From: Acinetobacter schindleri CIP 107287
GTDB lineage: Bacteria > Pseudomonadota > Gammaproteobacteria > Pseudomonadales > Moraxellaceae
Assembly (NCBI RefSeq): GCF_000368625.1
Contig: NZ_KB849578.1
Location: 1 to 64,000 of the forward strand
DNA length: 64,000 nt
Direction: 5' to 3'
Shown here: positions 49,794 through 57,574 of the stretch, one piece after another
Layout of the letters: every line of letters begins with the position of its first letter
How positions within the stretch are numbered: the stretch's first letter is position 1
Made by a program: the position numbers and the translations under genes
Notes under the pieces: model-generated
What the model was told of the DNA's origin: nothing
The model's database searches: none
Seen by the model: the letters and a program-made list of their open reading frames with translations, nothing else

Positions 49794-51071
49794 ATGTTTG
49801 GAATGACAGCTTTAAACAACCAACAGCAAAACAATGAATCTTTAAATACTGTTTTAAAAAGATTTTATGAGAATTTGCCAAGTAAACCTTACTGCACCAA
49901 TGGTTTTGAGCTAGAAGGCTTAAAAATTAATAGAAAAATAGAAGCAGTAAAAAAACCATACATTCAATACAATCACCCAATGTGGAAGAAATACATCATT
50001 GTTGATATAGATCTTCCTGGCGCAGTCGTTGAATGGCTTTATGAAAAATCACATTTACCTGCACCAAATATAATAATAGAAAACAAAGATAATGGCCGGG
50101 CACACTTCATTTATGAACTAATGGACGCTGTATCGTTCACAGAGAAAAGTTCAATTAAGGCACAACAATATTATTCAGCAGTAGAAAGAGCGCTCACAAG
50201 AGAATTAGAGGGCGATGAACGATACACCGGATTAATCGGTAAGAACCCTTTATCTAACCAGTGGCGTGTATCAAGCTTCAAAACAGAACCATATCACTTA
50301 AAAGACCTGGCATCTAAATTAGAACTTAATCCAGTTAATGTAAGATCCCTTGAAAAAGCACAAAATGATGATGATGTAATTTGCGGTCGGAACGATGAAG
50401 TTTTTCATTCTGTAAGGCGCTTAGCATACAAAGACGTTCGAGAATTTAGAAATAGCGGTCGAGTATTCACACACTGGTTCAATCATGTGTTGAGCCTGGT
50501 TAAAGAAAAGAATAGTAATTTTATTAATCCTTTGGATTACAAAGAATGTTGCCACATAGCTAAATCAATTAGCAATTACACCTTTAAACACGATCAGAAG
50601 TGCTATGAGCAATTTGTAGAGCGACAACGTGCAAAAGGATCTAATGGTGGAAAGAAGAAATCAGCGAAGTATGAGGCCGTTAGAATTGCAGCTAAAAAGC
50701 TTTTCCGAATGGGCGTAAAATTACTCGACATAGCTGAGAAACTAAAAATATCGTATAGAACAGTGCTTAGATATACAAAAGGACTGGCCAAGCTAAAGCT
50801 TTTGGATTTCAATGAGATAAATAAATCTCGCACACACGCATTGGCGAAAAAAAGCATGGAGCGTAGCGGAATGCATAAAAGCTCTGAGCGCAGCGAAGGC
50901 ATTAAAATGCTTTGTGACACTAGCCAAAATCAGGTATTAGCGCCTAGTCGTGCTTGCCCTGCCTTCTTGGGGATCTTTTTAAAAAACCCTAAAGGCATGA
51001 AGCTTAAAATTTTGAATATTGATAAAAGAGAAGATTCAGAAGTTAGTTTTTATTATTGTGGATTTAGTTAA
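49794..51071 (+). CDS. ColE2-family replication initiator (Rep)
   Basis: A 425-residue Rep of the ColE2/replicase family: N-terminal primase-like core (NNGRAHFIYEL-type region near residue 105), a PriCT-like region (about 235-290), then a helix-turn-helix-like stretch (LDIAEKLKISYRTVLRYTKG). It should prime replication at oriV. From memory this is the RepAci6-type Rep of Acinetobacter. ATG 49794 has AGGA 8 nt upstream; ATG 49803 is possible. The C-terminal 60 residues look poorly conserved. Confidence 0.75.
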   Translation: MFGMTALNNQQQNNESLNTVLKRFYENLPSKPYCTNGFELEGLKINRKIEAVKKPYIQYNHPMWKKYIIVDIDLPGAVVEWLYEKSHLPAPNIIIENKDNGRAHFIYELMDAVSFTEKSSIKAQQYYSAVERALTRELEGDERYTGLIGKNPLSNQWRVSSFKTEPYHLKDLASKLELNPVNVRSLEKAQNDDDVICGRNDEVFHSVRRLAYKDVREFRNSGRVFTHWFNHVLSLVKEKNSNFINPLDYKECCHIAKSISNYTFKHDQKCYEQFVERQRAKGSNGGKKKSAKYEAVRIAAKKLFRMGVKLLDIAEKLKISYRTVLRYTKGLAKLKLLDFNEINKSRTHALAKKSMERSGMHKSSERSEGIKMLCDTSQNQVLAPSRACPAFLGIFLKNPKGMKLKILNIDKREDSEVSFYYCGFS

Positions 51072-51196
51072 AGAAATACTGCTTAGGCTAAGTGCTTAAC
51101 GATGTTCTTTATATAGCACTTATTGTATCAAATTTTAAGCGCAAGTATCAAAGATTTCAGTAAGTTATATCTATTTGTTTGTAAGGTTAATTGATT

Positions 51197-51679
51197 ATGC
51201 GTTACAGAATTATGGATGGTTTAATTCAAGAAAGTAAAGCCTATCCAACAATGCCGGCAGGGTTCAAAACGTTTGAAAATGAATCTTTTGAATATTACGG
51301 ACTGAGTTCAACTTTAGATATTTATTATGTTTTTAAAGATGATACAGGTACTTTTCATGAATGTAAGAAAGCACATAGTTATGAGGTAAGGGAAAGAAAC
51401 ATACCGGATCATTTAATTTATAACGATGAATCGGCAACTTTTTTAATCTGCAATCTTGATCATCCGTATTTTAAAGTGAAACCTAAAAATATAACGGTCG
51501 AAGATCTGGCCAAAGCACGTAGCGAATTTATTGCTAAATATAACGTTCTGATTTTGGATATTGAAGATCGGCTTAGCGAAGAATTTAACGGATCAGAAAG
51601 TTCTAACAGTGTTCTAGTGAATGAGTTGTATCAAAACAGGATTGTAATTGAAAGGTTGAAATTAAAACTTTTCCAATAA
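51197..51679 (+). CDS. Hypothetical protein after rep
   Basis: A 160-residue soluble acidic protein with a beta-rich N-terminal half and a helical C-terminal half (LAKARSEFIAKYNVLILDI). ATG 51197 follows AAGG. No family recognised. The 51072-51196 gap, downstream of rep, is where ColE2-type origins lie, but I see no recognisable origin motif. Confidence 0.6.
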   Translation: MRYRIMDGLIQESKAYPTMPAGFKTFENESFEYYGLSSTLDIYYVFKDDTGTFHECKKAHSYEVRERNIPDHLIYNDESATFLICNLDHPYFKVKPKNITVEDLAKARSEFIAKYNVLILDIEDRLSEEFNGSESSNSVLVNELYQNRIVIERLKLKLFQ

Positions 51680-51697
51680 GTTAGACTTGTGAAAATT

Positions 51698-51713
51698 GTT
51701 GCGGTGACGCAAC
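51698..51713. promoter_or_regulatory. GTTGCG-N4-CGCAAC palindrome, copy 12
   Basis: GTTGCGGTGACGCAAC, intergenic upstream of the zeta-like operon; flanks extend the dyad (AAATTGTTGCG...CGCAACAATTT). Confidence 0.82.
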
Positions 51714-51794
51714 AATTTTATGAAAAACTTTTGTTGGCGAAAGTTCAAACCGGTTAAAGATTAAACTTTATAATAGTGTTGGATGGGAGGGCTT

Positions 51795-52049
51795 ATGCAA
51801 TTTGATGAAAAAGAAAGAAGAGAATATGACCTTAGATACAATTTGCTTGTATCAATTCAATATGAAATATCCATGTATCAAAGTCTGATTTTAAAGCAAT
51901 ATCAGGAAAATCAAAAATCTAAAAACATAGATGACTTTGTGCTGTTAAGTGAGCTACAAGCTAAATTGACAGGATATGAAACAACCGTGTTAAGACAGAT
52001 TTATCACGATATTTCTTTAAGACTTGGAGGGAAACTAAATGAGGGATAA
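51795..52049 (+). CDS. Small helical protein, candidate antitoxin
   Basis: An 84-residue all-helical acidic protein overlapping the zeta-like gene by 11 nt. Size and position match epsilon-type antitoxins (about 90-residue three-helix bundles encoded before zeta toxins), though sequence similarity is not visible. ATG 51795 follows GGGAGG. A role in neutralising the next product is inferred. Confidence 0.55.
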   Translation: MQFDEKERREYDLRYNLLVSIQYEISMYQSLILKQYQENQKSKNIDDFVLLSELQAKLTGYETTVLRQIYHDISLRLGGKLNEG

Positions 52050-53211
52050 TTTCGATAATTTCATTAAGGGGCTTGTTAAGTTATCAAATGCTCATTGTAC
52101 TGAGCAAGAAAAACCAAAGGCGATTATTGCAATTGGTGAGCAAGGTTCAGGTAAAGAAGTTTTAGCTTTACAAGCTCAAGATGAGTTATCTCATAGAGGT
52201 GGTAGTGTTTTAGTTGGTACAGATTACTATAAAAGTTATACCGAGAATTACACATCTGAAATTTCAAAAAACGATATACAGGCGACAAAGAACTCAGAAA
52301 AAGAAGCTAAGTACCTATCAGATAAAGTTTTAGATAATGCAATCACAAATAAAAATAATGTTGTGATAAATGAAAAAAGTGAAAATCCATACGACTATAA
52401 AGAAGTCACAGATAAATTACATGCGAATGGTTACGAGGTTGAAGTTCGAGCTATGGCCACGCCACATGAGCAGAGCCTAATAAGAAACAATACACAGTAT
52501 GAAGATCAAAAAGGAAATTTAGGGTTTAGTGATCATAAAACCATTAAAGACTTCGATCCTAAGTCAGTTGAAGAAATTCTATCTTCTTCTGAAAGCGAGA
52601 AAACAGCAGATAAAGTTAAGGTCTTTGATCGGGTTGGAAATCAAGTTTATACAAATGAGTTAAATCCGGATAAAGAAACTTGGTTCCAAGATCCAGGTGC
52701 AACAGATACGTTTAAATTTGAGACGAACAAACCGTTGTCAAAAAGTGAATATCAATACAATCAGGTTGCATGGGAACAATTGGTTCACATGAAATCATCT
52801 GCCAAAGCACCAAAATCAGAAATTGAACAAACTATTGCCGAAAAAGAAGCACATAAAGAAAATAAATTAACCGTTGATGGTGTAGATAAGACGGAAATAG
52901 GCAACTTAATTATTAAAAGCCCCGATGTTTATAAAGGCATTCAGCAAGGGCAATTGGTTGATCAAGATGAAAGTCAGGTATTGATGAAGATTAACCGATT
53001 TACCGCAATTAGATATGATCGAGACAAAATTCAGAACGCACAAGATCAAGAATTAGAGATTGGCCAACAGCTCTTTATGAATCATGGTGGACATGGTGAA
53101 TATCATCTAATGGATCAAAAGGAAGCTCAACAACAATTAGAACAAGAGCAACAAATTTCACAGGCACAGAATCAGCAGCAGCAAGATCTTGAACAGGATT
53201 TTACGAGGTAA
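52039..53211 (+). CDS. Zeta-toxin-like P-loop protein
   Basis: A 390-residue protein. The first 150 residues follow the zeta-toxin/UDP-GlcNAc kinase plan: IAIGEQGSGKEVLA (P-loop, but Glu after the Lys instead of Ser/Thr), VLVGTDYYKSY, then VEVRAMATPHEQSLIR. The C-terminal half has an unfamiliar domain and a Gln-rich tail. Zeta toxins phosphorylate peptidoglycan precursors; the changed P-loop could mean reduced or altered activity. Probable partner at 51795. Confidence 0.62.
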   Translation: MRDNFDNFIKGLVKLSNAHCTEQEKPKAIIAIGEQGSGKEVLALQAQDELSHRGGSVLVGTDYYKSYTENYTSEISKNDIQATKNSEKEAKYLSDKVLDNAITNKNNVVINEKSENPYDYKEVTDKLHANGYEVEVRAMATPHEQSLIRNNTQYEDQKGNLGFSDHKTIKDFDPKSVEEILSSSESEKTADKVKVFDRVGNQVYTNELNPDKETWFQDPGATDTFKFETNKPLSKSEYQYNQVAWEQLVHMKSSAKAPKSEIEQTIAEKEAHKENKLTVDGVDKTEIGNLIIKSPDVYKGIQQGQLVDQDESQVLMKINRFTAIRYDRDKIQNAQDQELEIGQQLFMNHGGHGEYHLMDQKEAQQQLEQEQQISQAQNQQQQDLEQDFTR

Positions 53212-53213
53212 CT

Positions 53214-54425
53214 ATGTTAATAGAGGTAAGTGGTTTAGAAATAGATTCTTTAGCAGAGAATATAAAAGATATTTTGAGCCAAGCGTATGCAGATCGGCAG
53301 CGTCCAAAGTGCTTATGTGTTCCTGGTGGCGTTCCTTTATATATCGCAAAAATTAACAATGCATATATTCTTAAGAGAATGCCTAACACTGGTGGGGCGC
53401 ATAGTCCTGGGTGTGTCAGTTATGAACCGCCACATGAATTGTCAGGCTTGGGAGAAGTTCTTGGCCAAGCTATACAAGAGAACCCGGAAGATGGTTCGGT
53501 AGCGCTTAAATTCGATTTTGCGCTAACAAAACGTGGAGGGAAAGCACCACCACCGCCAAGCGGAAAAGAACATGATAGTGTGGCTACAGATGGGAAAAAA
53601 TTAACCCTCAGAGGATTACTTCATTATCTATTTGAAGAAGGAAAGCTTAACTACTATATACCTAAAGAAAAAGCTAATAATTGGTACTATGTACGCAAAC
53701 AATTATTAAGAGCTGCATCCGATAAGTCAGCTAAAAAACAAGATCTAACTCAAACGCTTTATATACCTGAAACTTACAATCATGAAATCAAAAAAGATAT
53801 TGCAGCAAGACGTATAGAGCAATTAGCACATTTACATTCAAAAACTGGTGCTCAAAATTTAATGATTGTGATTGGTGAAGTGAAATCAATTGAAAAAGCT
53901 CGATATGATTTTAAATTGATTGCCAAACATTGCCCGGACTATCATTTTTTTATGAATGAAGATGTACACACCAGGATCAATAAGCGTTTTATTAAAGAAC
54001 TAGGTCTGTGGAATAACTATGGTGATCAATGTCATCTAATGTTTATTTGTACAATTTTAAAGACCCCAAGTGATTTGCCTTTAATTCAAGAAATCTCATT
54101 TATGTTGGTAAATAAACAGTGGATACCTTTTGAAAGCAAATATGAGTACGATTTAATCGAAGAAATGATTGAAAGTAAGCGCCAGTTCATTAAGGGGTTA
54201 AGGTACAACTTACCAAGCAATAAGCCCTTAGCTTCGTTGGTTGCCGTTGACACAGTGCCAAAACCTACCGGTATGTATATAATTCCGTCAAATGAAAGCG
54301 AAGCTTATATTCAAGGCATTGAACAAATGATTGAAGAAAGCGACTATGCTGCATGGCAATGGGAGATAGAGAAAGCTATGCCTGGATTGCCGGAAAAGGA
54401 TTTATTGAGTCAAAGAGGTGAGTAG
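53214..54425 (+). CDS. DUF1173 family protein
   Basis: A 403-residue protein with the DUF1173 signature RPKCLCVPGGVPLYIAK and LKRMPNTGGAHSPGCVSYEPP near the N-terminus (possible Cys/His metal site). The family is found on conjugative plasmids with unknown function. It follows the zeta-like gene by 2 nt and the next gene starts right at its stop, so this is one operon. Confidence 0.78.
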   Translation: MLIEVSGLEIDSLAENIKDILSQAYADRQRPKCLCVPGGVPLYIAKINNAYILKRMPNTGGAHSPGCVSYEPPHELSGLGEVLGQAIQENPEDGSVALKFDFALTKRGGKAPPPPSGKEHDSVATDGKKLTLRGLLHYLFEEGKLNYYIPKEKANNWYYVRKQLLRAASDKSAKKQDLTQTLYIPETYNHEIKKDIAARRIEQLAHLHSKTGAQNLMIVIGEVKSIEKARYDFKLIAKHCPDYHFFMNEDVHTRINKRFIKELGLWNNYGDQCHLMFICTILKTPSDLPLIQEISFMLVNKQWIPFESKYEYDLIEEMIESKRQFIKGLRYNLPSNKPLASLVAVDTVPKPTGMYIIPSNESEAYIQGIEQMIEESDYAAWQWEIEKAMPGLPEKDLLSQRGE

Positions 54426-54932
54426 TTGAAAATTTCATACGCTTTTTCATGTGGACGTGTTGAAACGTTATTTAAGCTATCAAATTATTTAAAATTTGGT
54501 GAAAAGAATAACGTCAACCAAGAAGAGGAAGTTGTGAAACAATATAGAAATTCAGTTTTTTCAGGTAAATCATTTGAAGAAACTGATCTATATCGACAGA
54601 TTGAAAATGAAGAAAATACAGTTATTAAAAATCGGTTAAGTTCAGTATTTAGGGAAAACAAAGGAAGTGTTACAGATCCATTTTTAACCAAGGATTACAC
54701 AAATGGTGTATGGCACGAATTAAACGATTACAAACTTGCAGTTAGATTCTTTAAAGCTAAAGAGTTAATTAATTCAAAGCACATCACAAAAACCGGAATG
54801 CAAATGACTGTTCGGGATATTGCTGCTTTAACTGGTTGGAACCAGGGAAATATTAAAACGATTTTAAATCATAAAAGAAGTGCCGTACCTACAATGGTAA
54901 CAACACTTGAGAAATTAGCAGAAGAGTATTAA
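54426..54932 (+). CDS. HTH-domain protein, unknown
   Basis: A 168-residue protein whose C-terminal 45 residues resemble a helix-turn-helix (MTVRDIAALTGWNQGNIKTI). TTG start directly after the DUF1173 stop with GAGGTGAG as ribosome site. It may regulate the operon or replication. N-terminal part unrecognised. Confidence 0.6.
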   Translation: MKISYAFSCGRVETLFKLSNYLKFGEKNNVNQEEEVVKQYRNSVFSGKSFEETDLYRQIENEENTVIKNRLSSVFRENKGSVTDPFLTKDYTNGVWHELNDYKLAVRFFKAKELINSKHITKTGMQMTVRDIAALTGWNQGNIKTILNHKRSAVPTMVTTLEKLAEEY

Positions 54933-54937
54933 GCTTT

Positions 54938-54960
54938 AGTGTGTTTTTGGTGTATTTAAT
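54938..54960 (+). promoter_or_regulatory. GGTGTG-N5-GGTGTA operator, copy 2
   Basis: AGTGTG (54938-54943), TTTTT, GGTGTA (54949-54954), six nt before the ATG of the HicB-like gene. The close spacing implies an almost leaderless mRNA or a purely repressive site. Confidence 0.6.
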
Positions 54961-55350
54961 ATGATAAAAGAAAATTTAATTTATCCAGTCTTGAAAGAGG
55001 TTGATCAAGGAATGATTAACCTTCACTCAGAAGATTTTAATATCACAGTTCATGTATTTGATGAAGATATTATTAAAGGCATTAGTGAAATCAAAAAATC
55101 AATTATTCTTAAGATGATGGAGTTATCAAAGAATAATGAAATTATTCCTTTACCAAATTTTAAAGATATAAAAAACAAAGAGATGATCTATTTAGAAATT
55201 AACTCAGACTTCATTAAAGCTAATACTGAAAGAGTGAATATGACTATTCCAAAGAACTTGTTGGCACTCATTGATGAAATTGGATTGAATAGAAGTAACT
55301 ATGTTTCTAACCTTATATGGCAAGATATATTTAAAAAAATTAGTAAGTAA
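54961..55350 (+). CDS. HicB-like RHH regulator
   Basis: A 129-residue protein with HicB layout: N-terminal beta domain (IYPVLKEVDQGMINL...DFNITVHVF) and C-terminal ribbon-helix-helix (ERVNMTIPKNLLALIDEIG, then RSNYVSNLIWQDI). HicB proteins neutralise HicA RNases and repress their promoters. No adjacent HicA is evident, so it is likely a stand-alone repressor. The GGTGT operator at its start marks it as candidate regulator of that motif. Confidence 0.65.
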   Translation: MIKENLIYPVLKEVDQGMINLHSEDFNITVHVFDEDIIKGISEIKKSIILKMMELSKNNEIIPLPNFKDIKNKEMIYLEINSDFIKANTERVNMTIPKNLLALIDEIGLNRSNYVSNLIWQDIFKKISK

Positions 55351-55430
55351 TTTGGCTTAAGTTGATAGCGAAAAAGAATAACTTATAAATTATAATTAGA
55401 TAAATTTACCGCAAGGTTAATAATAATACT

Positions 55431-55460
55431 TTGAAAGAGGGTGTGTTTCTGGTGTATAAT
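55431..55460 (+). promoter_or_regulatory. Promoter with GGTGTG-N5-GGTGTA operator, copy 3
   Basis: TTGAAA (55431-55436), 18-bp spacer, TATAAT (55455-55460); operator halves at 55440-55445 and 55451-55456 overlap the -10. Confidence 0.7.
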
Positions 55461-55493
55461 GAGGGTATAAAGCTAATGGCTTTGAGTACAGAA

Positions 55494-55850
55494 ATGAAAA
55501 AAACGCATAAATTTTGGGCTTTCGCTAACGATATAATTCATACAAGTGGTGATGAAGTTGATCTCCATAGTGTTGAGGTTGAGATAGCGGAAGAAGTCTT
55601 AAAAGAGTTGAATGACCAAGTTGGTTATTTTAAATCTAAAAATCTATCACAATATTTTGCTTCATATAGTTTAAGTGATGCAGAAAGGAGTAATGTCAAT
55701 TTAAGTTTTCATCACCCAGGTTCAACGATAACAGATTTTGGATTAGTCTGTAATATTGGCGGTCTTTTTGCTAAGTTCCATTTAACGTACAGCGATAAAG
55801 ATGCCAGTCGAAATATCTATTATTTTGTGAAATTGATTAACTATCAATAA
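55494..55850 (+). CDS. Hypothetical protein under GGTGT operator
   Basis: A 118-residue soluble protein of unknown family. The frame opens at 55431, inside the promoter, so the start is later; ATG 55494 follows GAGTACAGA, like the leader used in the cassettes, and ATG 55476 is the alternative. Immediately followed by repeat copy E. Confidence 0.55.
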   Translation: MKKTHKFWAFANDIIHTSGDEVDLHSVEVEIAEEVLKELNDQVGYFKSKNLSQYFASYSLSDAERSNVNLSFHHPGSTITDFGLVCNIGGLFAKFHLTYSDKDASRNIYYFVKLINYQ

Positions 55851-55863
55851 GCAAATACAGGTT

Positions 55864-56040
55864 GTCACAAGGTATTAGTGAGCTGCAAAAAATCACAGAT
55901 TTTTATTGCTCCCGAAACCTTGTTCTGTGGCCACCACGGATGAACCGACTTAAGGGATGGTTGTAATCAGGGAGTAGGAAGGTGGACAGGGCGAAGATCC
56001 CGACTGTGGCGGTAGACACCGCCTACAGATTTCTTTCATT
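55864..56040 (+). repeat. 177-bp structured repeat, copy E
   Basis: Full-length plus-strand copy with perfect outer stem, upstream of the CCTAGG element at 56096. It accounts for the gap between the flanking genes. Confidence 0.87.
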
Positions 56041-56095
56041 AGTAAGCCATAAGAAATTTTATTTAGAAATTGCAATACATTCAAAGATGAATTAA

Positions 56096-56152
56096 TATAA
56101 CCTAGGTTATATTTTAAAACACAATCAAACCGAAAGGTTAGGAGTAAAGAAT
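56096..56152 (+). promoter_or_regulatory. CCTAGG operator and GNRA leader, copy 10
   Basis: Perfect TATAACCTAGGTTATA (56096-56111), but no good -35 or -10 at the usual spacing; hairpin AACC-GAAA-GGTT 56128-56139 and AGGAG 56140-56144. The only copy outside 5-19 kb, and probably a weaker promoter. Confidence 0.75.
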
Positions 56153-56347
56153 ATGAAACGTTTAAGCGAACTTTTAAAATTAAATCCTGGGTTCTTAATT
56201 GAAGCACATGGAAATGGCCATAGCCGTTATTTTGCTGCTTGTGGTAGTAAGCGTAAAAAAATTAAAATCACACATTCTCTTTTTGAATACGCAAAAAAAG
56301 CAGATCTATTTCCAGTGGTAAATAAGCACTTAAATTTAGTTAAGTGA
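56153..56347 (+). CDS. Small basic protein, faintly HicA-like
   Basis: A 64-residue basic protein (LIEAHGNGHSRYFAAC, KKIKITHS). The G-x-G-H-S-R and ITHS spacing faintly recalls HicA mRNA interferases (GSH motif), but the match is weak. Start fixed by the shared leader. If it is HicA-like, the HicB-like gene at 54961 would be a distant partner. Confidence 0.5.
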   Translation: MKRLSELLKLNPGFLIEAHGNGHSRYFAACGSKRKKIKITHSLFEYAKKADLFPVVNKHLNLVK

Positions 56348-56418
56348 TAAATGACAGCTATGCAATGGATCTTCTTATAAGTAGGGCTTAAGATTCATTT
56401 ACGGTGGAAAATATTGCT

Positions 56419-56916
56419 ATGTCAGACTTATATTTACAAGAAAGAAAACTGATTGCACTTATGGCTCAGGGAGCATTAGAAGGGGTGCGATTTAAATATC
56501 AAGTGGAAAGTACCAGTGGCGAACTATCATTGAGGTTCGAATTCAATGAGAAATTCTTTTATGCTTCACGTTCACTATATGATGAACATTTAAATGTTAA
56601 AACCTGGCCGAAAAAAGCTGATGCAATTTTATTTCTGAAAAACATTGGTTACACAGGTGAAGTTAAAGAGGATGTAATAAGTATGCCGAACCCTGAAAAT
56701 GAAGATCATCTATTAAAACGTGCTGAACATACTCAGGATTACAACCAATTTAAAACGGCTGAATCACTGGCAGCAGAATTAGTGTTTAGTGAATTTGCAG
56801 ATCGTTTTAATGCTATTGAAGACGTACAGGAAAATTCAGAATTAAGGAAAGAAATTACCGATGAAATAGCACTGCTAATTTCAAAAGCACTTGAATTTTG
56901 GCCTAACAGAAAGTAA
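56419..56916 (+). CDS. Hypothetical acidic protein
   Basis: A 165-residue soluble acidic protein, beta-rich at the N-terminus and helical at the C-terminus. ATG 56419 lies 10 nt after GGTGGA; a GTG at 56404 is possible. It precedes a membrane protein gene by 6 nt. No family recognised. Confidence 0.6.
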   Translation: MSDLYLQERKLIALMAQGALEGVRFKYQVESTSGELSLRFEFNEKFFYASRSLYDEHLNVKTWPKKADAILFLKNIGYTGEVKEDVISMPNPENEDHLLKRAEHTQDYNQFKTAESLAAELVFSEFADRFNAIEDVQENSELRKEITDEIALLISKALEFWPNRK

Positions 56917-56922
56917 TTCAAA

Positions 56923-57429
56923 ATGAATAAAAATGAAGCAGATGAGATCGTTGAAAAAGGACTTTCAAGATTAAATTTGAAAGCTGAAAATGATGCAAAA
57001 AGAAGAGCAAAAACACTCAATGTTCCATATATGGATAAAGATGAACTGAATAAATTAGTGGACAGAGGGCTTTTGCGTTTATCGAGAAAATCTGAGATCC
57101 AGGCAAAAGAGAAAGCGAATGAAGAATATCGTAAATTAATTATTGGTGGTGCTTGCGTTCTTTTGTTTGTTGTTCTTTATTGTCTCGATGCTTGGATTAG
57201 AATTCAAGACGAGGGCGATTACACTAGAATGGCGTGGGGTATTCTTGGGGTGTTTGTGGTCAGTATTTTGTTCTGTTGGTATAAATGCTTTACTAACTTT
57301 TTTGGTGGTCAATCACGGACAAAAAACAGTGAGCTTGCCATAAGATACATGTGCTTTGCTGTGATAGGGTGCGTTTTAATGTATTTGTATATTGGGTTCG
57401 CCAGGGTTAATTTCGGGGTTTTTGTGTAG
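56923..57429 (+). CDS. Membrane protein with duplicated N-terminal motif
   Basis: A 168-residue protein. Two similar 25-residue helical units at the N-terminus (DEIVEKGLSRLNLK and DELNKLVDRGLLRLSRK) are followed by three TM helices (about 73-90, 104-122, 142-160). The duplicated amphipathic unit may bind a partner or DNA. It ends just before a GTTGCG palindrome and parA. Confidence 0.6.
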   Translation: MNKNEADEIVEKGLSRLNLKAENDAKRRAKTLNVPYMDKDELNKLVDRGLLRLSRKSEIQAKEKANEEYRKLIIGGACVLLFVVLYCLDAWIRIQDEGDYTRMAWGILGVFVVSILFCWYKCFTNFFGGQSRTKNSELAIRYMCFAVIGCVLMYLYIGFARVNFGVFV

Positions 57430-57437
57430 GTTATTAA

Positions 57438-57453
57438 GTTGCGTTGACGCAAC
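57438..57453. promoter_or_regulatory. GTTGCG-N4-CGCAAC palindrome, copy 13
   Basis: GTTGCGTTGACGCAAC, 41 bp upstream of the parA -35; a good position for a ParB-bound centromere or autoregulatory site. Confidence 0.82.
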
Positions 57454-57493
57454 AAATAAATAGATAAAAAGCACATATTTCTCTTCTAATAGT

Positions 57494-57574
57494 TTGAAAA
57501 GGTGTGTTTTTGGTGTATAATTGGCAGTACATACCGAAAGGTAAGGCTTAAAGGAAACGAGAAAGGGCAACCCT
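57494..57574 (+). promoter_or_regulatory. parAB promoter, GGTGT operator, leader hairpin
   Basis: TTGAAA (57494-57499), 16-bp spacer, TATAAT (57516-57521), with operator halves GGTGTG 57501-57506 and GGTGTA 57512-57517. The mRNA would begin just before TACC-GAAA-GGTA (57532-57543), another variant of the GNRA hairpin. The parA ribosome site AGGG lies in a small AGGG-CAA-CCCT hairpin. Confidence 0.75.
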
